Below, one piece after another: positions 1-7,568 of a stretch of 64,000 bases of DNA. A model generated the notes under the pieces. That model did no database searches. It saw only the letters and a program-made list of their open reading frames with translations, and was not told the origin of the DNA. The stretch spans positions 15,423 to 79,422 of the forward strand of contig JBGQIB010000002.1 in the NCBI GenBank assembly GCA_041498295.1. The letters run 5' to 3'. Position 1 is the first letter of the stretch; each line of letters opens with the position of its first letter. A program made the translations under genes and the position numbers. The stretch comes from VGRW01 sp041498295. Its GTDB lineage: Bacteria > Myxococcota_A > UBA9160 > SZUA-336.

Positions 1-58
1 CCCCGATGATCAAGGGGATGGCGAGGAGAAACGCGAGTATCCGCAGGCCCGTGCGCAC
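1..58 (-). CDS. Partial membrane or exported protein, N-terminus only
   Basis: Only the first 19 residues lie in the window. A GTG at 58 follows an in-frame TAG and opens a frame reading VRTGLRILAFLLAIPLIIG, a basic start followed by a hydrophobic stretch, as in a signal anchor or signal peptide. It lies downstream of ruvB on the same strand and could belong to the same transcript. No function can be given. The hydrophobic pattern and the upstream stop support coding, but the fragment is too short to be sure. Confidence 0.4.
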   Translation of the reverse strand, partial: MRTGLRILAFLLAIPLIIG

Positions 59-153
59 CCGCTAGAGATCGTCCGGAGCTCGAGTCTCGTTGAGCGCGCG
101 CGTGCGCAGCCCGACGGCGAGCGCGGCGCGGCTGACGCGCCTGAGCACGCGTG

Positions 154-1209
154 TCAGAGCAGCTTGTCTTGTCGGTGAGAAGCGGCGTGCGACTCTGCGC
201 CCGGCGTCACACCGAAGTGTCGGTATGCGCGCTCTGTCGCCACCCGCCCGCGCGGCGTGCGATCGAGATAGCCCTCCTGAATCAGAAACGGCTCGTAGAT
301 GTCCTCGATCGTGCCGCGGTCCTCGCCGATCGCCGCGGCGAGCGTATCCAAACCGACCGGACCGCCACCGTACTTCTCGATCAGCGCGCGCAGCAGCTGC
401 CGGTCCATGCGATCGAAGCCCGCCTCGTCGACCTCGAGCCGACCCAGCGCGAAGCGCGCCAGCTCGAGCGTGACCGTGCGCGAGCCGTCGACCTCGGCGA
501 AGTCGCGCACGCGGCGCAGGAGCCGGTTCGAGATGCGCGGCGTGCCGCGCGAGCGCGTCGCGATCTCCGCCGCGCCGTCGGGGGCGAGCTCGATGCCGAG
601 AATGCGCGCGCTGCGCGCGAGGATGCGCTCGAGATCGGCCGACGGGTAGTAGTCGAGGCGCGCGATCACGCCGAAGCGATCGCGCAGCGGCGACGTGAGT
701 AGACCGGCGCGCGTGGTCGCGCCGATCAGCGTGAAGCGCGGCAGCTCGATCTTCACCGTCTGCGCGCTCGGCCCCTGCCCGATCACGAGGTCGAGCTTGC
801 CGTCCTCCATCGCGGGATAGAGGATCTCTTCGACGACGGGGCTGAGTCGGTGGATCTCGTCGATGAACAGCACCGCGCCCGGCTCGAGGTTCGTGAGGAT
901 CGCCGCGAGGTCGCCGGCGCGTTCGATCACCGGCCCGGCAGTGACTCGCAGCGGCGCCCCCATCTCGCGCGCCACGACGTGCGCGAGCGCCGTCTTGCCG
1001 AGGCCGGGGGGGCCGTAGAAGAGCACGTGGTCGAGCGGCTCGCCGCGCTCGCGCGCCGCGCGGATGAACACGCGCAGGTTCTCGCGCAGCCCGTCCTGCC
1101 CGACGAACTCGTCGAGCGAGCCGGGGCGGAGCTTCTCCTCGACGCCCCGGTCGAGGTCGGCCGAGTCTCCGCGCAGCGCCTCGCCGCGGCGCTCATCCGA
1201 CTGCGGCAC
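154..1209 (-). CDS. ruvB: Holliday junction branch migration ATPase RuvB
   Basis: RuvB is the hexameric AAA+ motor that drives branch migration on RuvA-bound Holliday junctions in the cytoplasm. The 351-residue product shows the Walker A GPPGLGKT (residues 66-73), Walker B VLFIDEIH (113-120), the sensor/beta-hairpin region LIGATTRAGLLTSPLRDRFG (161-180) and a C-terminal winged-helix domain with YLDRTPRGRVAT. Length is normal for the family. Its ATG lies inside the end of ruvA (17-bp overlap), so the two are translationally coupled. It is the last gene of the yebC-ruvC-ruvA-ruvB run. Confidence 0.98.
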   Translation of the reverse strand: MPQSDERRGEALRGDSADLDRGVEEKLRPGSLDEFVGQDGLRENLRVFIRAARERGEPLDHVLFYGPPGLGKTALAHVVAREMGAPLRVTAGPVIERAGDLAAILTNLEPGAVLFIDEIHRLSPVVEEILYPAMEDGKLDLVIGQGPSAQTVKIELPRFTLIGATTRAGLLTSPLRDRFGVIARLDYYPSADLERILARSARILGIELAPDGAAEIATRSRGTPRISNRLLRRVRDFAEVDGSRTVTLELARFALGRLEVDEAGFDRMDRQLLRALIEKYGGGPVGLDTLAAAIGEDRGTIEDIYEPFLIQEGYLDRTPRGRVATERAYRHFGVTPGAESHAASHRQDKLL

Positions 1210-1786
1210 GCAGCGCCTCCTTGATCAGTGACTCGAGCGCCGGCGACTCGGGCAGAGACTCGAGCGCGCGGCGCACCGCCTTCTCCGCGTGTGCGCGCGG
1301 ATAGCCGAGGTTCACGAGCGCGCTCTCCGCGGACGCCGACGCGTCGTCGCGCGGCGCGCTCGCGGACTCGGCGGAGACCTCGATGGCGCCAACCCGATCG
1401 CGCAGCTCGACGACGATCCGCTCGGCCGTCTTCTTGCCGACGCCGGGAATGCCGACGAGCGCCGCGAGATTCCCCGCGCGCAGCGCCGCGACCAGCTTCT
1501 CGACCGGCAGCCCCGACAGGATCGCGAGCGCGAGCTTCGGCCCGACGCCGCTCGCGCCAATCAGGAGCCGAAACAGCGAGCGCTCGAGCTCCGTGCCGAA
1601 GCCGAACAAGTGGAACGCATCCTCGCGCACGTGCGTGTGCACGCGCAGGCGCACCAGCTTCCCCTCGTCGGGCAGCTCGAAGAACGTCGACAGGGGCACG
1701 CGCAGCTCGTAGCCGACGCCGTGCACGTCGAGCACCACCGCATCGGGGTTCTTCTCCGCGAGCACGCCCTCGAGCCGCGCGATCAT
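1193..1786 (-). CDS. ruvA: Holliday junction recognition protein RuvA
   Basis: RuvA is the tetrameric DNA-binding subunit that grips the Holliday junction and loads RuvB. The 197-residue protein starts MIARLEGVLAEK, with the N-terminal OB fold and the conserved GVGYELRVPL. Two helix-hairpin-helix motifs follow around GVGPKLALAILSGLP and IPGVGKKTAERIVVELRD. A low-complexity Ser/Ala/Asp linker leads to the C-terminal UBA-like domain III (ESALVNLGYPRAHAEKAVRRAL) that contacts RuvB. The start ATG overlaps the ruvC stop as ATGA, indicating coupling. Confidence 0.97.
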   Translation of the reverse strand: MIARLEGVLAEKNPDAVVLDVHGVGYELRVPLSTFFELPDEGKLVRLRVHTHVREDAFHLFGFGTELERSLFRLLIGASGVGPKLALAILSGLPVEKLVAALRAGNLAALVGIPGVGKKTAERIVVELRDRVGAIEVSAESASAPRDDASASAESALVNLGYPRAHAEKAVRRALESLPESPALESLIKEALRAAVG

Positions 1787-2292
1787 AGGCGCCGCTCCGC
1801 TTCGAGCGCGCGCCGCGTGTGCGCCAGCGCGCGCCGCGAGAGCCCGTGACAGACGGCGACCGCGAGCGCATCCGCTTCGTCGCTCGCGGGCGCAGCCGCA
1901 AGGCCAAGCAGCCGCTGCACCATGCGCATCACCTGCAACTTCTCCGCGCGCCCGTAGCCAGTCACTGCGACCTTCACCTGCGCCGGCGTGTACTCACCGG
2001 TCTCGAGCCCCGCGCATGCGCACGCCGCGAGCGCCACGCCCCGCGCGTGACCGAGCACGAGCGCGGAACGCACGTTCTTCGCGCTGAACACCGATTCGAG
2101 GGCCGCGGCTTCCGGCGCGAGCTCCGCGATCGCGCGCTCGAGCTCGCGCTGCAGATACGCGAGCCGCTCGCCGAGCGTGTCTCCACGCGCGCGAATCGTG
2201 CCACCGCCCAGCCGCCGCAGCGAGCTGCCCTCGACGGACACGACGCCGTAGCCCGTGGCGTTGGAACCCGGATCGATTCCCAGGATCCGCAC
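1783..2292 (-). CDS. ruvC: Holliday junction endonuclease RuvC
   Basis: RuvC is the dimeric, Mg-dependent resolvase that cuts Holliday junctions symmetrically. The GTG at 2292 is chosen because the product then begins VRILGIDPGSNATGYG, the canonical RuvC N-terminus, and a G-rich ribosome site precedes it. A longer frame to 2364 would add an atypical leader. Acidic catalytic residues are visible in GIDPG, in AALESVFSAKN and in the C-terminal EADALAVAVCH. The 169-residue length fits the family (about 170-175). It lies between yebC and ruvA in one operon. Confidence 0.95.
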   Translation of the reverse strand: MRILGIDPGSNATGYGVVSVEGSSLRRLGGGTIRARGDTLGERLAYLQRELERAIAELAPEAAALESVFSAKNVRSALVLGHARGVALAACACAGLETGEYTPAQVKVAVTGYGRAEKLQVMRMVQRLLGLAAAPASDEADALAVAVCHGLSRRALAHTRRALEAERRL

Positions 2293-2383
2293 CCGACCCC
2301 CCGGTCGACTGACGACCGTCGCCGAGTGTACCGCAGACATGCGTGCAGGCGAGCTAGCGCGCAAGCGGAACGCGAAGCGTGAA

Positions 2384-2447
2384 GCGCGCAGTGAGGCGAA
2401 GCCGAACGAAGAGCGGGTGGCCGAGCTTCGCTCGGCCGGCCCCCGCT
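2384..2447 (+). repeat. Dispersed intergenic repeat copy A with 3' hairpin
   Basis: A 28-base word at 2384-2411 begins GCGCGCAGTGAGG and ends AGCCGAACGAAG. It recurs at 7458-7485 (reverse strand), 12942-12969 and 49668-49695. Here it is followed by a hairpin at 2412-2447 with inner arms GGCCGAG/CTCGGCC around a CTTCG loop and outer arms AGCGGG/CCCGCT. The hairpin reaches into the yebC stop codon, so it could act as a terminator or mRNA 3' stabiliser for yebC. There is no T-tract. Confidence 0.75.
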
Positions 2448-3201
2448 ACGGGTTAGAGGACATGCTTTGCATGTCCTCGTCAGACATCTCGAAGTTCGAA
2501 AATACTTCTGACACATCCTCGAGCTCGTCGAGCGCTTCGTAAAGCTTCAGCATCTGCTCCGCGTTCTTCCCCGAGAGCTTGACCGTCGAGCTGGGAACCA
2601 TCGCGAGCTTCGCGCTCGCGGCGGTGAACAACTTCGCCTCGAGGGCCTCCTTCACCGCGGCAAAGTCCTCGATGGCCGTCTGGACCGTGAGCGTCTCACT
2701 GTCCTCGACGATGTCCTTCGCGTTTGCCTCGATCGCCGCTTCCATGAGCAGGTCGGCGTCGACGCCAGCGCGGTCGAACTCGAGCACGCCGAGCCGTTCG
2801 AACATGAACGCCACGCAGCCGGTCGCTCCGAGGTTCCCGGCGAAACGGCTGAAGATGTTGCGGACCTCGGCGCCGGTGCGGTGGCGGTTGTCGGTGGTGG
2901 CGTCGACGATCACTGCGGCGCCGCCGGGGCCGTAGCCCTCGTAGCGAACCTCTTCGTAGTTCTCGCCGGCGAGCTCGCCGGTCCCCTTCTTGATGGCGCG
3001 CTCGATGTTGTCGCGCGGCATGTTGACGCTGCGCGCCTTCAGCATCGCGAGGCGCAAGCGCGGATTCGCGTTCGGGTCCCCGCCGCCGATCCCCGCGGCG
3101 ATGCTGATCTCGCGGATGACCTGCGTGAAGATCTTGCCGCGCTTGGCGTCAGCGGCGCCTTTCTTCCGCTTGATCGTCGCCCATTTCGAGTGACCGGACA
3201 T
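2446..3201 (-). CDS. yebC: YebC/TACO1-family protein
   Basis: Members are reported as DNA-binding regulators or as translation factors that help ribosomes through difficult stretches. The start at 3201 gives MSGHSKWATIKRKKGAADAK, the invariant family N-terminus, and a strong AGGAGG lies 8 bases upstream. The 251-residue product keeps the family landmarks NANPRLRLAMLKARSVNMPRD, YEEVRYEGYGPGG and VIVDATTDNRHRTGAEVR. It is the first gene of the ruv operon, a common arrangement. The C-terminus is about 12 residues longer than usual after EVFSNFEM and ends in the repeat hairpin. Confidence 0.96.
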   Translation of the reverse strand: MSGHSKWATIKRKKGAADAKRGKIFTQVIREISIAAGIGGGDPNANPRLRLAMLKARSVNMPRDNIERAIKKGTGELAGENYEEVRYEGYGPGGAAVIVDATTDNRHRTGAEVRNIFSRFAGNLGATGCVAFMFERLGVLEFDRAGVDADLLMEAAIEANAKDIVEDSETLTVQTAIEDFAAVKEALEAKLFTAASAKLAMVPSSTVKLSGKNAEQMLKLYEALDELEDVSEVFSNFEMSDEDMQSMSSNP

Positions 3202-3367
3202 TCGCGCGCCTCCTGGGGAATCGGCGAGGGCCTCGGGGATAACACCGTGCCCTGAGCGGGTCAATCGCTTCAGTCGGCTCGGTGGGCTTGCCGATGAAAT
3301 GCGCACGGTCGCGTGGGACCGGCGGAGCGCGGGTAGGTGCCCGCGCGATCATGGGTCGGAGACTTGA

Positions 3368-5236
3368 ATGAGCAAGGACGTCACGATCGGCATCGATCTC
3401 GGCACGAGCAACTCGTGCGTCTGCGCGATGCTCGACGGGAAGCCGACAGTGCTCGGCAACAAGAAGGGCGAACGCGTCATCGCGTCCGTCGTCGCCTTCC
3501 ATGAAGGCGGCAAAATCGAGGTCGGGAACAGCGCCAAGGCGCGCATCATCCTCGACCCCAAGCACACCGTCTCATCCGCCAAGCGCTTGATCGGCCGCTA
3601 CTTCTTCAGCGAAGAAGTCCGCAAGGCGCGCGCGGTCTGCAAGTACGAGATCGTGCCCGGCGAGAACCACGGCGTCCGCATTAAGATCCGCGAAGAGGAG
3701 TTCTCGCTGCCCGAGATCTCCGCGTTCGTGCTGAAAGAGATGAAGGCGATCGCGGAAGGCGCGCTGGGTCGCCCCGTCTCGGGGGCGGTGATCACCGTGC
3801 CCGCCTACTTCAACGACAACCAGCGCCAGGCGACGAAGGACGCGGGCCGCATCGCCGGCCTCGAGGTCCTGCGCATCCTGAACGAGCCGACCGCGGCGGC
3901 GCTGTCCTACGGCTACGGCAAGGATCTGCGCCAGAAGGTCGCGATCTACGACCTCGGCGGCGGCACGTTCGACGTCTCGATCCTCGAGATCGGGAAGGAC
4001 GTCTTCGAGGTGCTCGCCACCGCCGGCGACACGTATCTGGGCGGCGACGACTTCGACGACCGCGTGATCGACCTGCTCGCGGACAAGGTCCAGGCCGAGC
4101 ACGGCGTGAACGTGCGCACCGATCCCTACTCCTACGCGAAGCTGCGTATGGCGGCGGAGGCTGCGAAGATCGAGCTCGCCGAGCGCGAGGAGTCCCACAT
4201 CTCGATTCCCGATCTCGCCCAGCACGAGGGGAAGTCGATCGGGGTGCAGTACCGGCTCACGCGCAAGGACTTCGACAAGCTGATCCGCGACCTCATCCTG
4301 CGCACCTTCAAGGTGTGCGACGAAGCGCTGCAGCAGGCGAGCCTGACCACGCGCGACTTGAACGGCGTGATCCTCGTCGGTGGCCCCACGCGCCTGCCGT
4401 CGATTCGGAACGCGGTGCGCGACTACTTCCAGCGCGAGCCCGAGATCGACATCAACCCCGACGAAGTCGTCGCGATGGGCGCGGCCATCCACGCCGCCTC
4501 GCTCGCCGCGCCCGAAGCGGGCAGTTATCTGCTCGACGTCACTCCGCTCACTCTGCGCATGGGCATCGCGGGCGGGCTCTCCGAGCCGATCATCGAGCGC
4601 AACAGTCCGGTGCCGATCGATCACATGCGCGTCTTCACCACCGTGCGCGATCACCAACAGACGATCGCCGTGCGTATCTACCAGGGCGAGTCACGCCAGG
4701 CCGAGGGAAACACGCTGCTCGGCGAATTCGAGTTCTCCGGCTTCGCGCCCGGACCGCGCGGCGAGGTGAAAATCGAGGTCACGTTCTCGATCAGCACCGA
4801 GGGCATCGTGAAGGTGCAGGCACGCGACCCGAAGACCGGCGCCGAGGCCTCGACGACGGTGTCGATGTCGAGCGGTCTCTCCGAGGATCAAATCCAATCG
4901 ATCATCGCGAAGGGCCGCACGGGCGACGTGGCGGCCGCCGCGCCGAGACCGAAGCGTGCCGGTATCGACAACGCGCCCGAACCGCTCGCCGCGCTCGAGG
5001 AGGCCGACGACGGCCTGCTCGACCTGCCAGCGCTCGAAGCGGACGTGCAGGAACTGAGCGAGAAGCCCGACGCCGAGCAGCCACTCTTCGGCCGCGTCGA
5101 CGGCGACCTCGGCGACGAGCCGCTGGAGCCGACTCGTGACTCGCCCCCACTCGGCGGCACGCGCGTGATCGAGCTCGACGAGACCGCGGAGGAAGCGGAG
5201 ATCGAGGACGACGACCTGGTCCTCGGCGACGACTGA
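3368..5236 (+). CDS. DnaK-like Hsp70 with acidic tail instead of full lid
   Basis: This is an Hsp70 ATPase chaperone. The nucleotide-binding domain is complete: GIDLGTSNSC (phosphate 1), VITVPAYFNDNQRQATKDAG, LNEPTAAALSYGYG, YDLGGGTFDVS (phosphate 2) and VILVGGPTRLPSIR (adenosine motif). The linker and beta-sandwich follow (LLDVTPLTLRMGI, ARDPKTGAEA). After about residue 510 the usual helical lid is replaced by a roughly 100-residue acidic, probably disordered tail ending EDDDLVLGDD. That makes it a DnaK paralogue rather than the housekeeping DnaK. The J-protein gene follows 15 bases downstream, suggesting a dedicated chaperone pair. Confidence 0.9.
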   Translation: MSKDVTIGIDLGTSNSCVCAMLDGKPTVLGNKKGERVIASVVAFHEGGKIEVGNSAKARIILDPKHTVSSAKRLIGRYFFSEEVRKARAVCKYEIVPGENHGVRIKIREEEFSLPEISAFVLKEMKAIAEGALGRPVSGAVITVPAYFNDNQRQATKDAGRIAGLEVLRILNEPTAAALSYGYGKDLRQKVAIYDLGGGTFDVSILEIGKDVFEVLATAGDTYLGGDDFDDRVIDLLADKVQAEHGVNVRTDPYSYAKLRMAAEAAKIELAEREESHISIPDLAQHEGKSIGVQYRLTRKDFDKLIRDLILRTFKVCDEALQQASLTTRDLNGVILVGGPTRLPSIRNAVRDYFQREPEIDINPDEVVAMGAAIHAASLAAPEAGSYLLDVTPLTLRMGIAGGLSEPIIERNSPVPIDHMRVFTTVRDHQQTIAVRIYQGESRQAEGNTLLGEFEFSGFAPGPRGEVKIEVTFSISTEGIVKVQARDPKTGAEASTTVSMSSGLSEDQIQSIIAKGRTGDVAAAAPRPKRAGIDNAPEPLAALEEADDGLLDLPALEADVQELSEKPDAEQPLFGRVDGDLGDEPLEPTRDSPPLGGTRVIELDETAEEAEIEDDDLVLGDD

Positions 5237-5251
5237 CCGAGGAGCGCGAGA

Positions 5252-5794
5252 GTGACCGCCTCCGAAACGAATCTCCAGGAGATCAAAGCGCTCGCGCGCG
5301 TGATCGACCGAGTCGACTACTACCGGCTGCTGAAGCTCGAGCAGGGCGCGAACGCCGATGCGCTGCGCAGCGCGTATCACGACGCGCGCCGCCGCTTCCA
5401 TCCCGACGCATACCTCGCTCAGCCCGACGACGTGCGCGACGCGGTCGACGTGATCGCTCGCCGCATCACCGAGGGCTACATGGTGCTGCGTGATCGCACG
5501 CGCCGCGCGGCGTACGACTCCGCGCTCTCGAGCGGTCAGCTCCGCTACAACCCGGAGCTCGAGCAGGAGAAGCGCACCGAGGCCGACGCGGCGCGCGGCA
5601 CCACGCCGAACGGTAAACGCTATTTCACCCTGCACGTCGAAGCCGAGCGCGCGGGAGATCTCGTGAAGGCGCACGCGCACCTGAAGACCGCGGTCACGTT
5701 CGAGCCGAAGAACGCCGCGCTGCGGGCCAAGCTCGACGCGGTCGAGGCGCAGCTCAAAGAGATCCGGAAGAAGGCGAAGCCCACGATCGTTTGA
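5252..5794 (+). CDS. J-domain co-chaperone paired with the Hsp70
   Basis: A 180-residue protein with a J domain at about residues 22-95: DYYRLLKLEQGANADALRSA, then the invariant HPD in RRRFHPDAYL. It would stimulate ATP hydrolysis by the neighbouring Hsp70. No Gly/Phe region or zinc fingers are present. The C-terminal half (KRYFTLHVEAERAGDLVKAHAHLKTA and onward) looks like a TPR-type helical pair followed by a basic end. The GTG start is preceded by GAGGAG. Spacing of 15 bases to the Hsp70 gene indicates co-transcription. The client is unknown. Confidence 0.88.
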   Translation: MTASETNLQEIKALARVIDRVDYYRLLKLEQGANADALRSAYHDARRRFHPDAYLAQPDDVRDAVDVIARRITEGYMVLRDRTRRAAYDSALSSGQLRYNPELEQEKRTEADAARGTTPNGKRYFTLHVEAERAGDLVKAHAHLKTAVTFEPKNAALRAKLDAVEAQLKEIRKKAKPTIV

Positions 5795-5851
5795 CCCGCC
5801 CATCGGCGGTGGCGCAGAATCGACGCCGTTTTCCTGTCGTCGAGGTGCGTC

Positions 5852-6286
5852 ATGAGCGAGGCTGTCGCGGCTGCGAAGAAGCCGCTTCCCGTAGTTCCTT
5901 TTCTGAAAATCCCCGAGAAGGGCGAGCCCTATCTCGAAGGCCTGCGCTGTAGCGCATGTAAAGCCGTGTTCCTCGGAGCACGCGACGTGTGCGCGAAGTG
6001 CGGTGCGCGCAAACAGCTCGATCCGCTCCGGCTCTCCAACAAGGGTGAGCTCTACGTGTACTCGATCACGTACCGCTCGTTCCCGGGCGTCGAGACACCC
6101 TACGTCTCCGCGGTGGTCGATCTCGACGGCGGCGGAACCGTGAAGGGCAATCTGATCGGCATCGAGCCCGACCCCAAGAAGATCAAGATGGGGATGAGGG
6201 TCGACGTCGTCTACCAGGTTGCCCCGCGCAAGGACCGCGAAGGCAACGAGTATCTCACTTACTACTTCCAGCCAGCCAAGAGCTGA
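5852..6286 (+). CDS. DUF35-type zinc-ribbon/OB-fold protein, thiolase partner
   Basis: 144 residues with a rubredoxin-like zinc ribbon (CSACKAVF and CAKCGARK, two CxxC pairs near residues 32-55) followed by an OB fold (GELYVYSITYRSFPGVETPYVSAVVDLDGG). Proteins of this class pair with thiolase-fold enzymes. In steroid side-chain degradation a DUF35 domain forms a complex with the Ltp2-type aldolase. The thiolase gene begins 15 bases downstream, so a two-subunit complex is the natural reading. The substrate is not evident from the sequence. Confidence 0.85.
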   Translation: MSEAVAAAKKPLPVVPFLKIPEKGEPYLEGLRCSACKAVFLGARDVCAKCGARKQLDPLRLSNKGELYVYSITYRSFPGVETPYVSAVVDLDGGGTVKGNLIGIEPDPKKIKMGMRVDVVYQVAPRKDREGNEYLTYYFQPAKS

Positions 6287-6301
6287 GAGGGGGAAACGAG
6301 C

Positions 6302-7453
6302 ATGAGCGACGTCTACATCCTCGGCACGGACATGATCAAGTTCGGAAAGTTTCCGGACCGCAGCGTGCCGCAGATCGGCGCTGAAGCCGCCCTGCTCGCG
6401 CTCGACGACGCCGGCCTCACGATTCACGACATGGAGGCGCTCTACTGCGGCAACCTGATGCAGGCGAACGCGATGGTCGGCCAGCGCATCCTGCAGCAGA
6501 TCGGCCAGACCGGAATTCCCGTCGTGAACTGCGCGAACGCGTGCGCGACCGGCGCGACCGCGTTCCGCGAAGGCTGGACCGCGATCAAAGCCGGCCTGTA
6601 TGACCTCGTGCTGTGCGTCGGCGTGGAGCAGATGGCCGGCGCCGGCTTGCTCGGTGGTGGCGGCGGCAGCGGAAAGGGCATTCCGACCGAGGGCCTGCTC
6701 GGCTCGGGCACGATGCCCGCCGTGTTCGCGGAAGCAGGCATGGAGCACGCGCGCAAGTACGGCACCACCTTCGAGCAGTTCGCGAAGGTGTCGGTGAAGA
6801 ATCACTGGCACTCCACGATGAACCCGAAGGCGCGCTACCAGATCGAGACGCCGCTCGAGGAAGTCATGAACGCCGAGATGATCTCGTACCCGAACACGAA
6901 GCTGATGTGCTCGGTGAACGTGGACGGCTCGGCCGCAGCGGTGCTCGCGAGCGAGAAGATGGCCAAGAAGCTCGGGCTGAAGCGCGCGGTGAAGGTGAAA
7001 GCGTCGATCCTCACGAGCGATCGCTTCACGCAGCGCGACCTCACCATGCCCGACGTCAACACCTGCACGCGCGAGGCCGCGAAGAAGGCCTACGAGATGT
7101 CCGGCGTCGGTCCCGAGGACATCAACCTGATCGAGCTGCACGACTGCTTCGCGACGGCAGAGATCCTCCACTACGAGAACCTCGGCATCTGCAAGGACGG
7201 CGAGGCCGGACGCCTGATCGACGAGAAGCAAACGTACCTCGGCGGACGCATCCCGGTGAACGTTTCGGGCGGGCTCCTGTCCAAGGGACATCCGCTCGGC
7301 GCGACCGGCATCGCGAACATCTACGAAGTCACCACGCACCTGCGCGGTGAAGCCGGCAAGCGCCAGGTGCAGGACGCGCGGCACGGACTCACTCACGTGA
7401 TCGGTCTGGGCTCCGCCTGCGCCATCCACGTGCTCGAGAAAGTCAGCGCCTGA
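6302..7453 (+). CDS. SCP-x-like thiolase or thiolase-fold aldolase
   Basis: 383-residue thiolase-superfamily enzyme. The nucleophile-loop cysteines lie in VVNCANACATGATA (about residues 78-91). HDCFATAEILHYE and the C-terminal GGLLSKGHPLGATG supply the active-site histidines. The sequence resembles the SCP-x/acetyl-CoA acetyltransferase group that works with DUF35 partners, acting as thiolases or retro-aldolases on CoA thioesters. Start ATG has GAGGGGGAAACG upstream. It sits between the DUF35 gene and an aldehyde dehydrogenase, consistent with a CoA-ester/aldehyde catabolic module. Which reaction it performs cannot be told from sequence alone. Confidence 0.88.
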   Translation: MSDVYILGTDMIKFGKFPDRSVPQIGAEAALLALDDAGLTIHDMEALYCGNLMQANAMVGQRILQQIGQTGIPVVNCANACATGATAFREGWTAIKAGLYDLVLCVGVEQMAGAGLLGGGGGSGKGIPTEGLLGSGTMPAVFAEAGMEHARKYGTTFEQFAKVSVKNHWHSTMNPKARYQIETPLEEVMNAEMISYPNTKLMCSVNVDGSAAAVLASEKMAKKLGLKRAVKVKASILTSDRFTQRDLTMPDVNTCTREAAKKAYEMSGVGPEDINLIELHDCFATAEILHYENLGICKDGEAGRLIDEKQTYLGGRIPVNVSGGLLSKGHPLGATGIANIYEVTTHLRGEAGKRQVQDARHGLTHVIGLGSACAIHVLEKVSA

Positions 7454-7457
7454 TCGA

Positions 7458-7485
7458 CTACGCTCGGCTTCGCCTCGCTGCGCGC
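7458..7485 (-). repeat. Dispersed intergenic repeat copy D (reverse strand)
   Basis: Read on the minus strand this is GCGCGCAGCGAGG, then CGAAGCCGAGCGTAG, matching the 28-base word found at 2384, 12942 and 49668 with a few differences. It starts 4 bases after the thiolase stop codon. As in the other copies it lies wholly between genes. Confidence 0.65.
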
Positions 7486-7503
7486 TCGCTTCGCGAGCTT
7501 GCG

Positions 7504-7535
7504 CGCCGGCCGCGAAGGCGGTTTCGCGTCCGGCG
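7504..7535 (+). terminator. GC-rich hairpin after the thiolase gene
   Basis: Arms CGCCGGCCGCGAA (7504-7516) and TTCGCGTCCGGCG (7523-7535) pair at 12 of 13 positions around a 6-nt loop. No T-tract follows, so it may be a factor-dependent terminator or only an mRNA end structure. The aldehyde dehydrogenase gene starts 33 bases later with its own ribosome site. Confidence 0.4.
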
Positions 7536-7568
7536 GTCCTACTAACCCGCGGCAGATAGGAGACGGAA

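Noticed and set aside
927..1907. Long minus-strand frame rich in Arg across ruvA/ruvB
   Set aside because: It is a shadow of ruvC/ruvA/ruvB in another frame; Arg/Ala/Ser-rich low-complexity translation with no family match.
2446..2448. yebC TAG as a further read-through amber
   Set aside because: The protein is already longer than normal at this point, and the sequence beyond is the repeat hairpin, not coding.
3202..3367. Heat-shock (CIRCE-type) operator before the DnaK-like gene
   Set aside because: No TTAGCACTC-N9-GAGTGCTAA-like inverted repeat is present.
4691..7429. 912-codon minus-strand open frame opposite the chaperone and thiolase genes
   Set aside because: Antisense shadow produced by high GC and codon bias; the plus strand holds five well-supported genes with ribosome sites.
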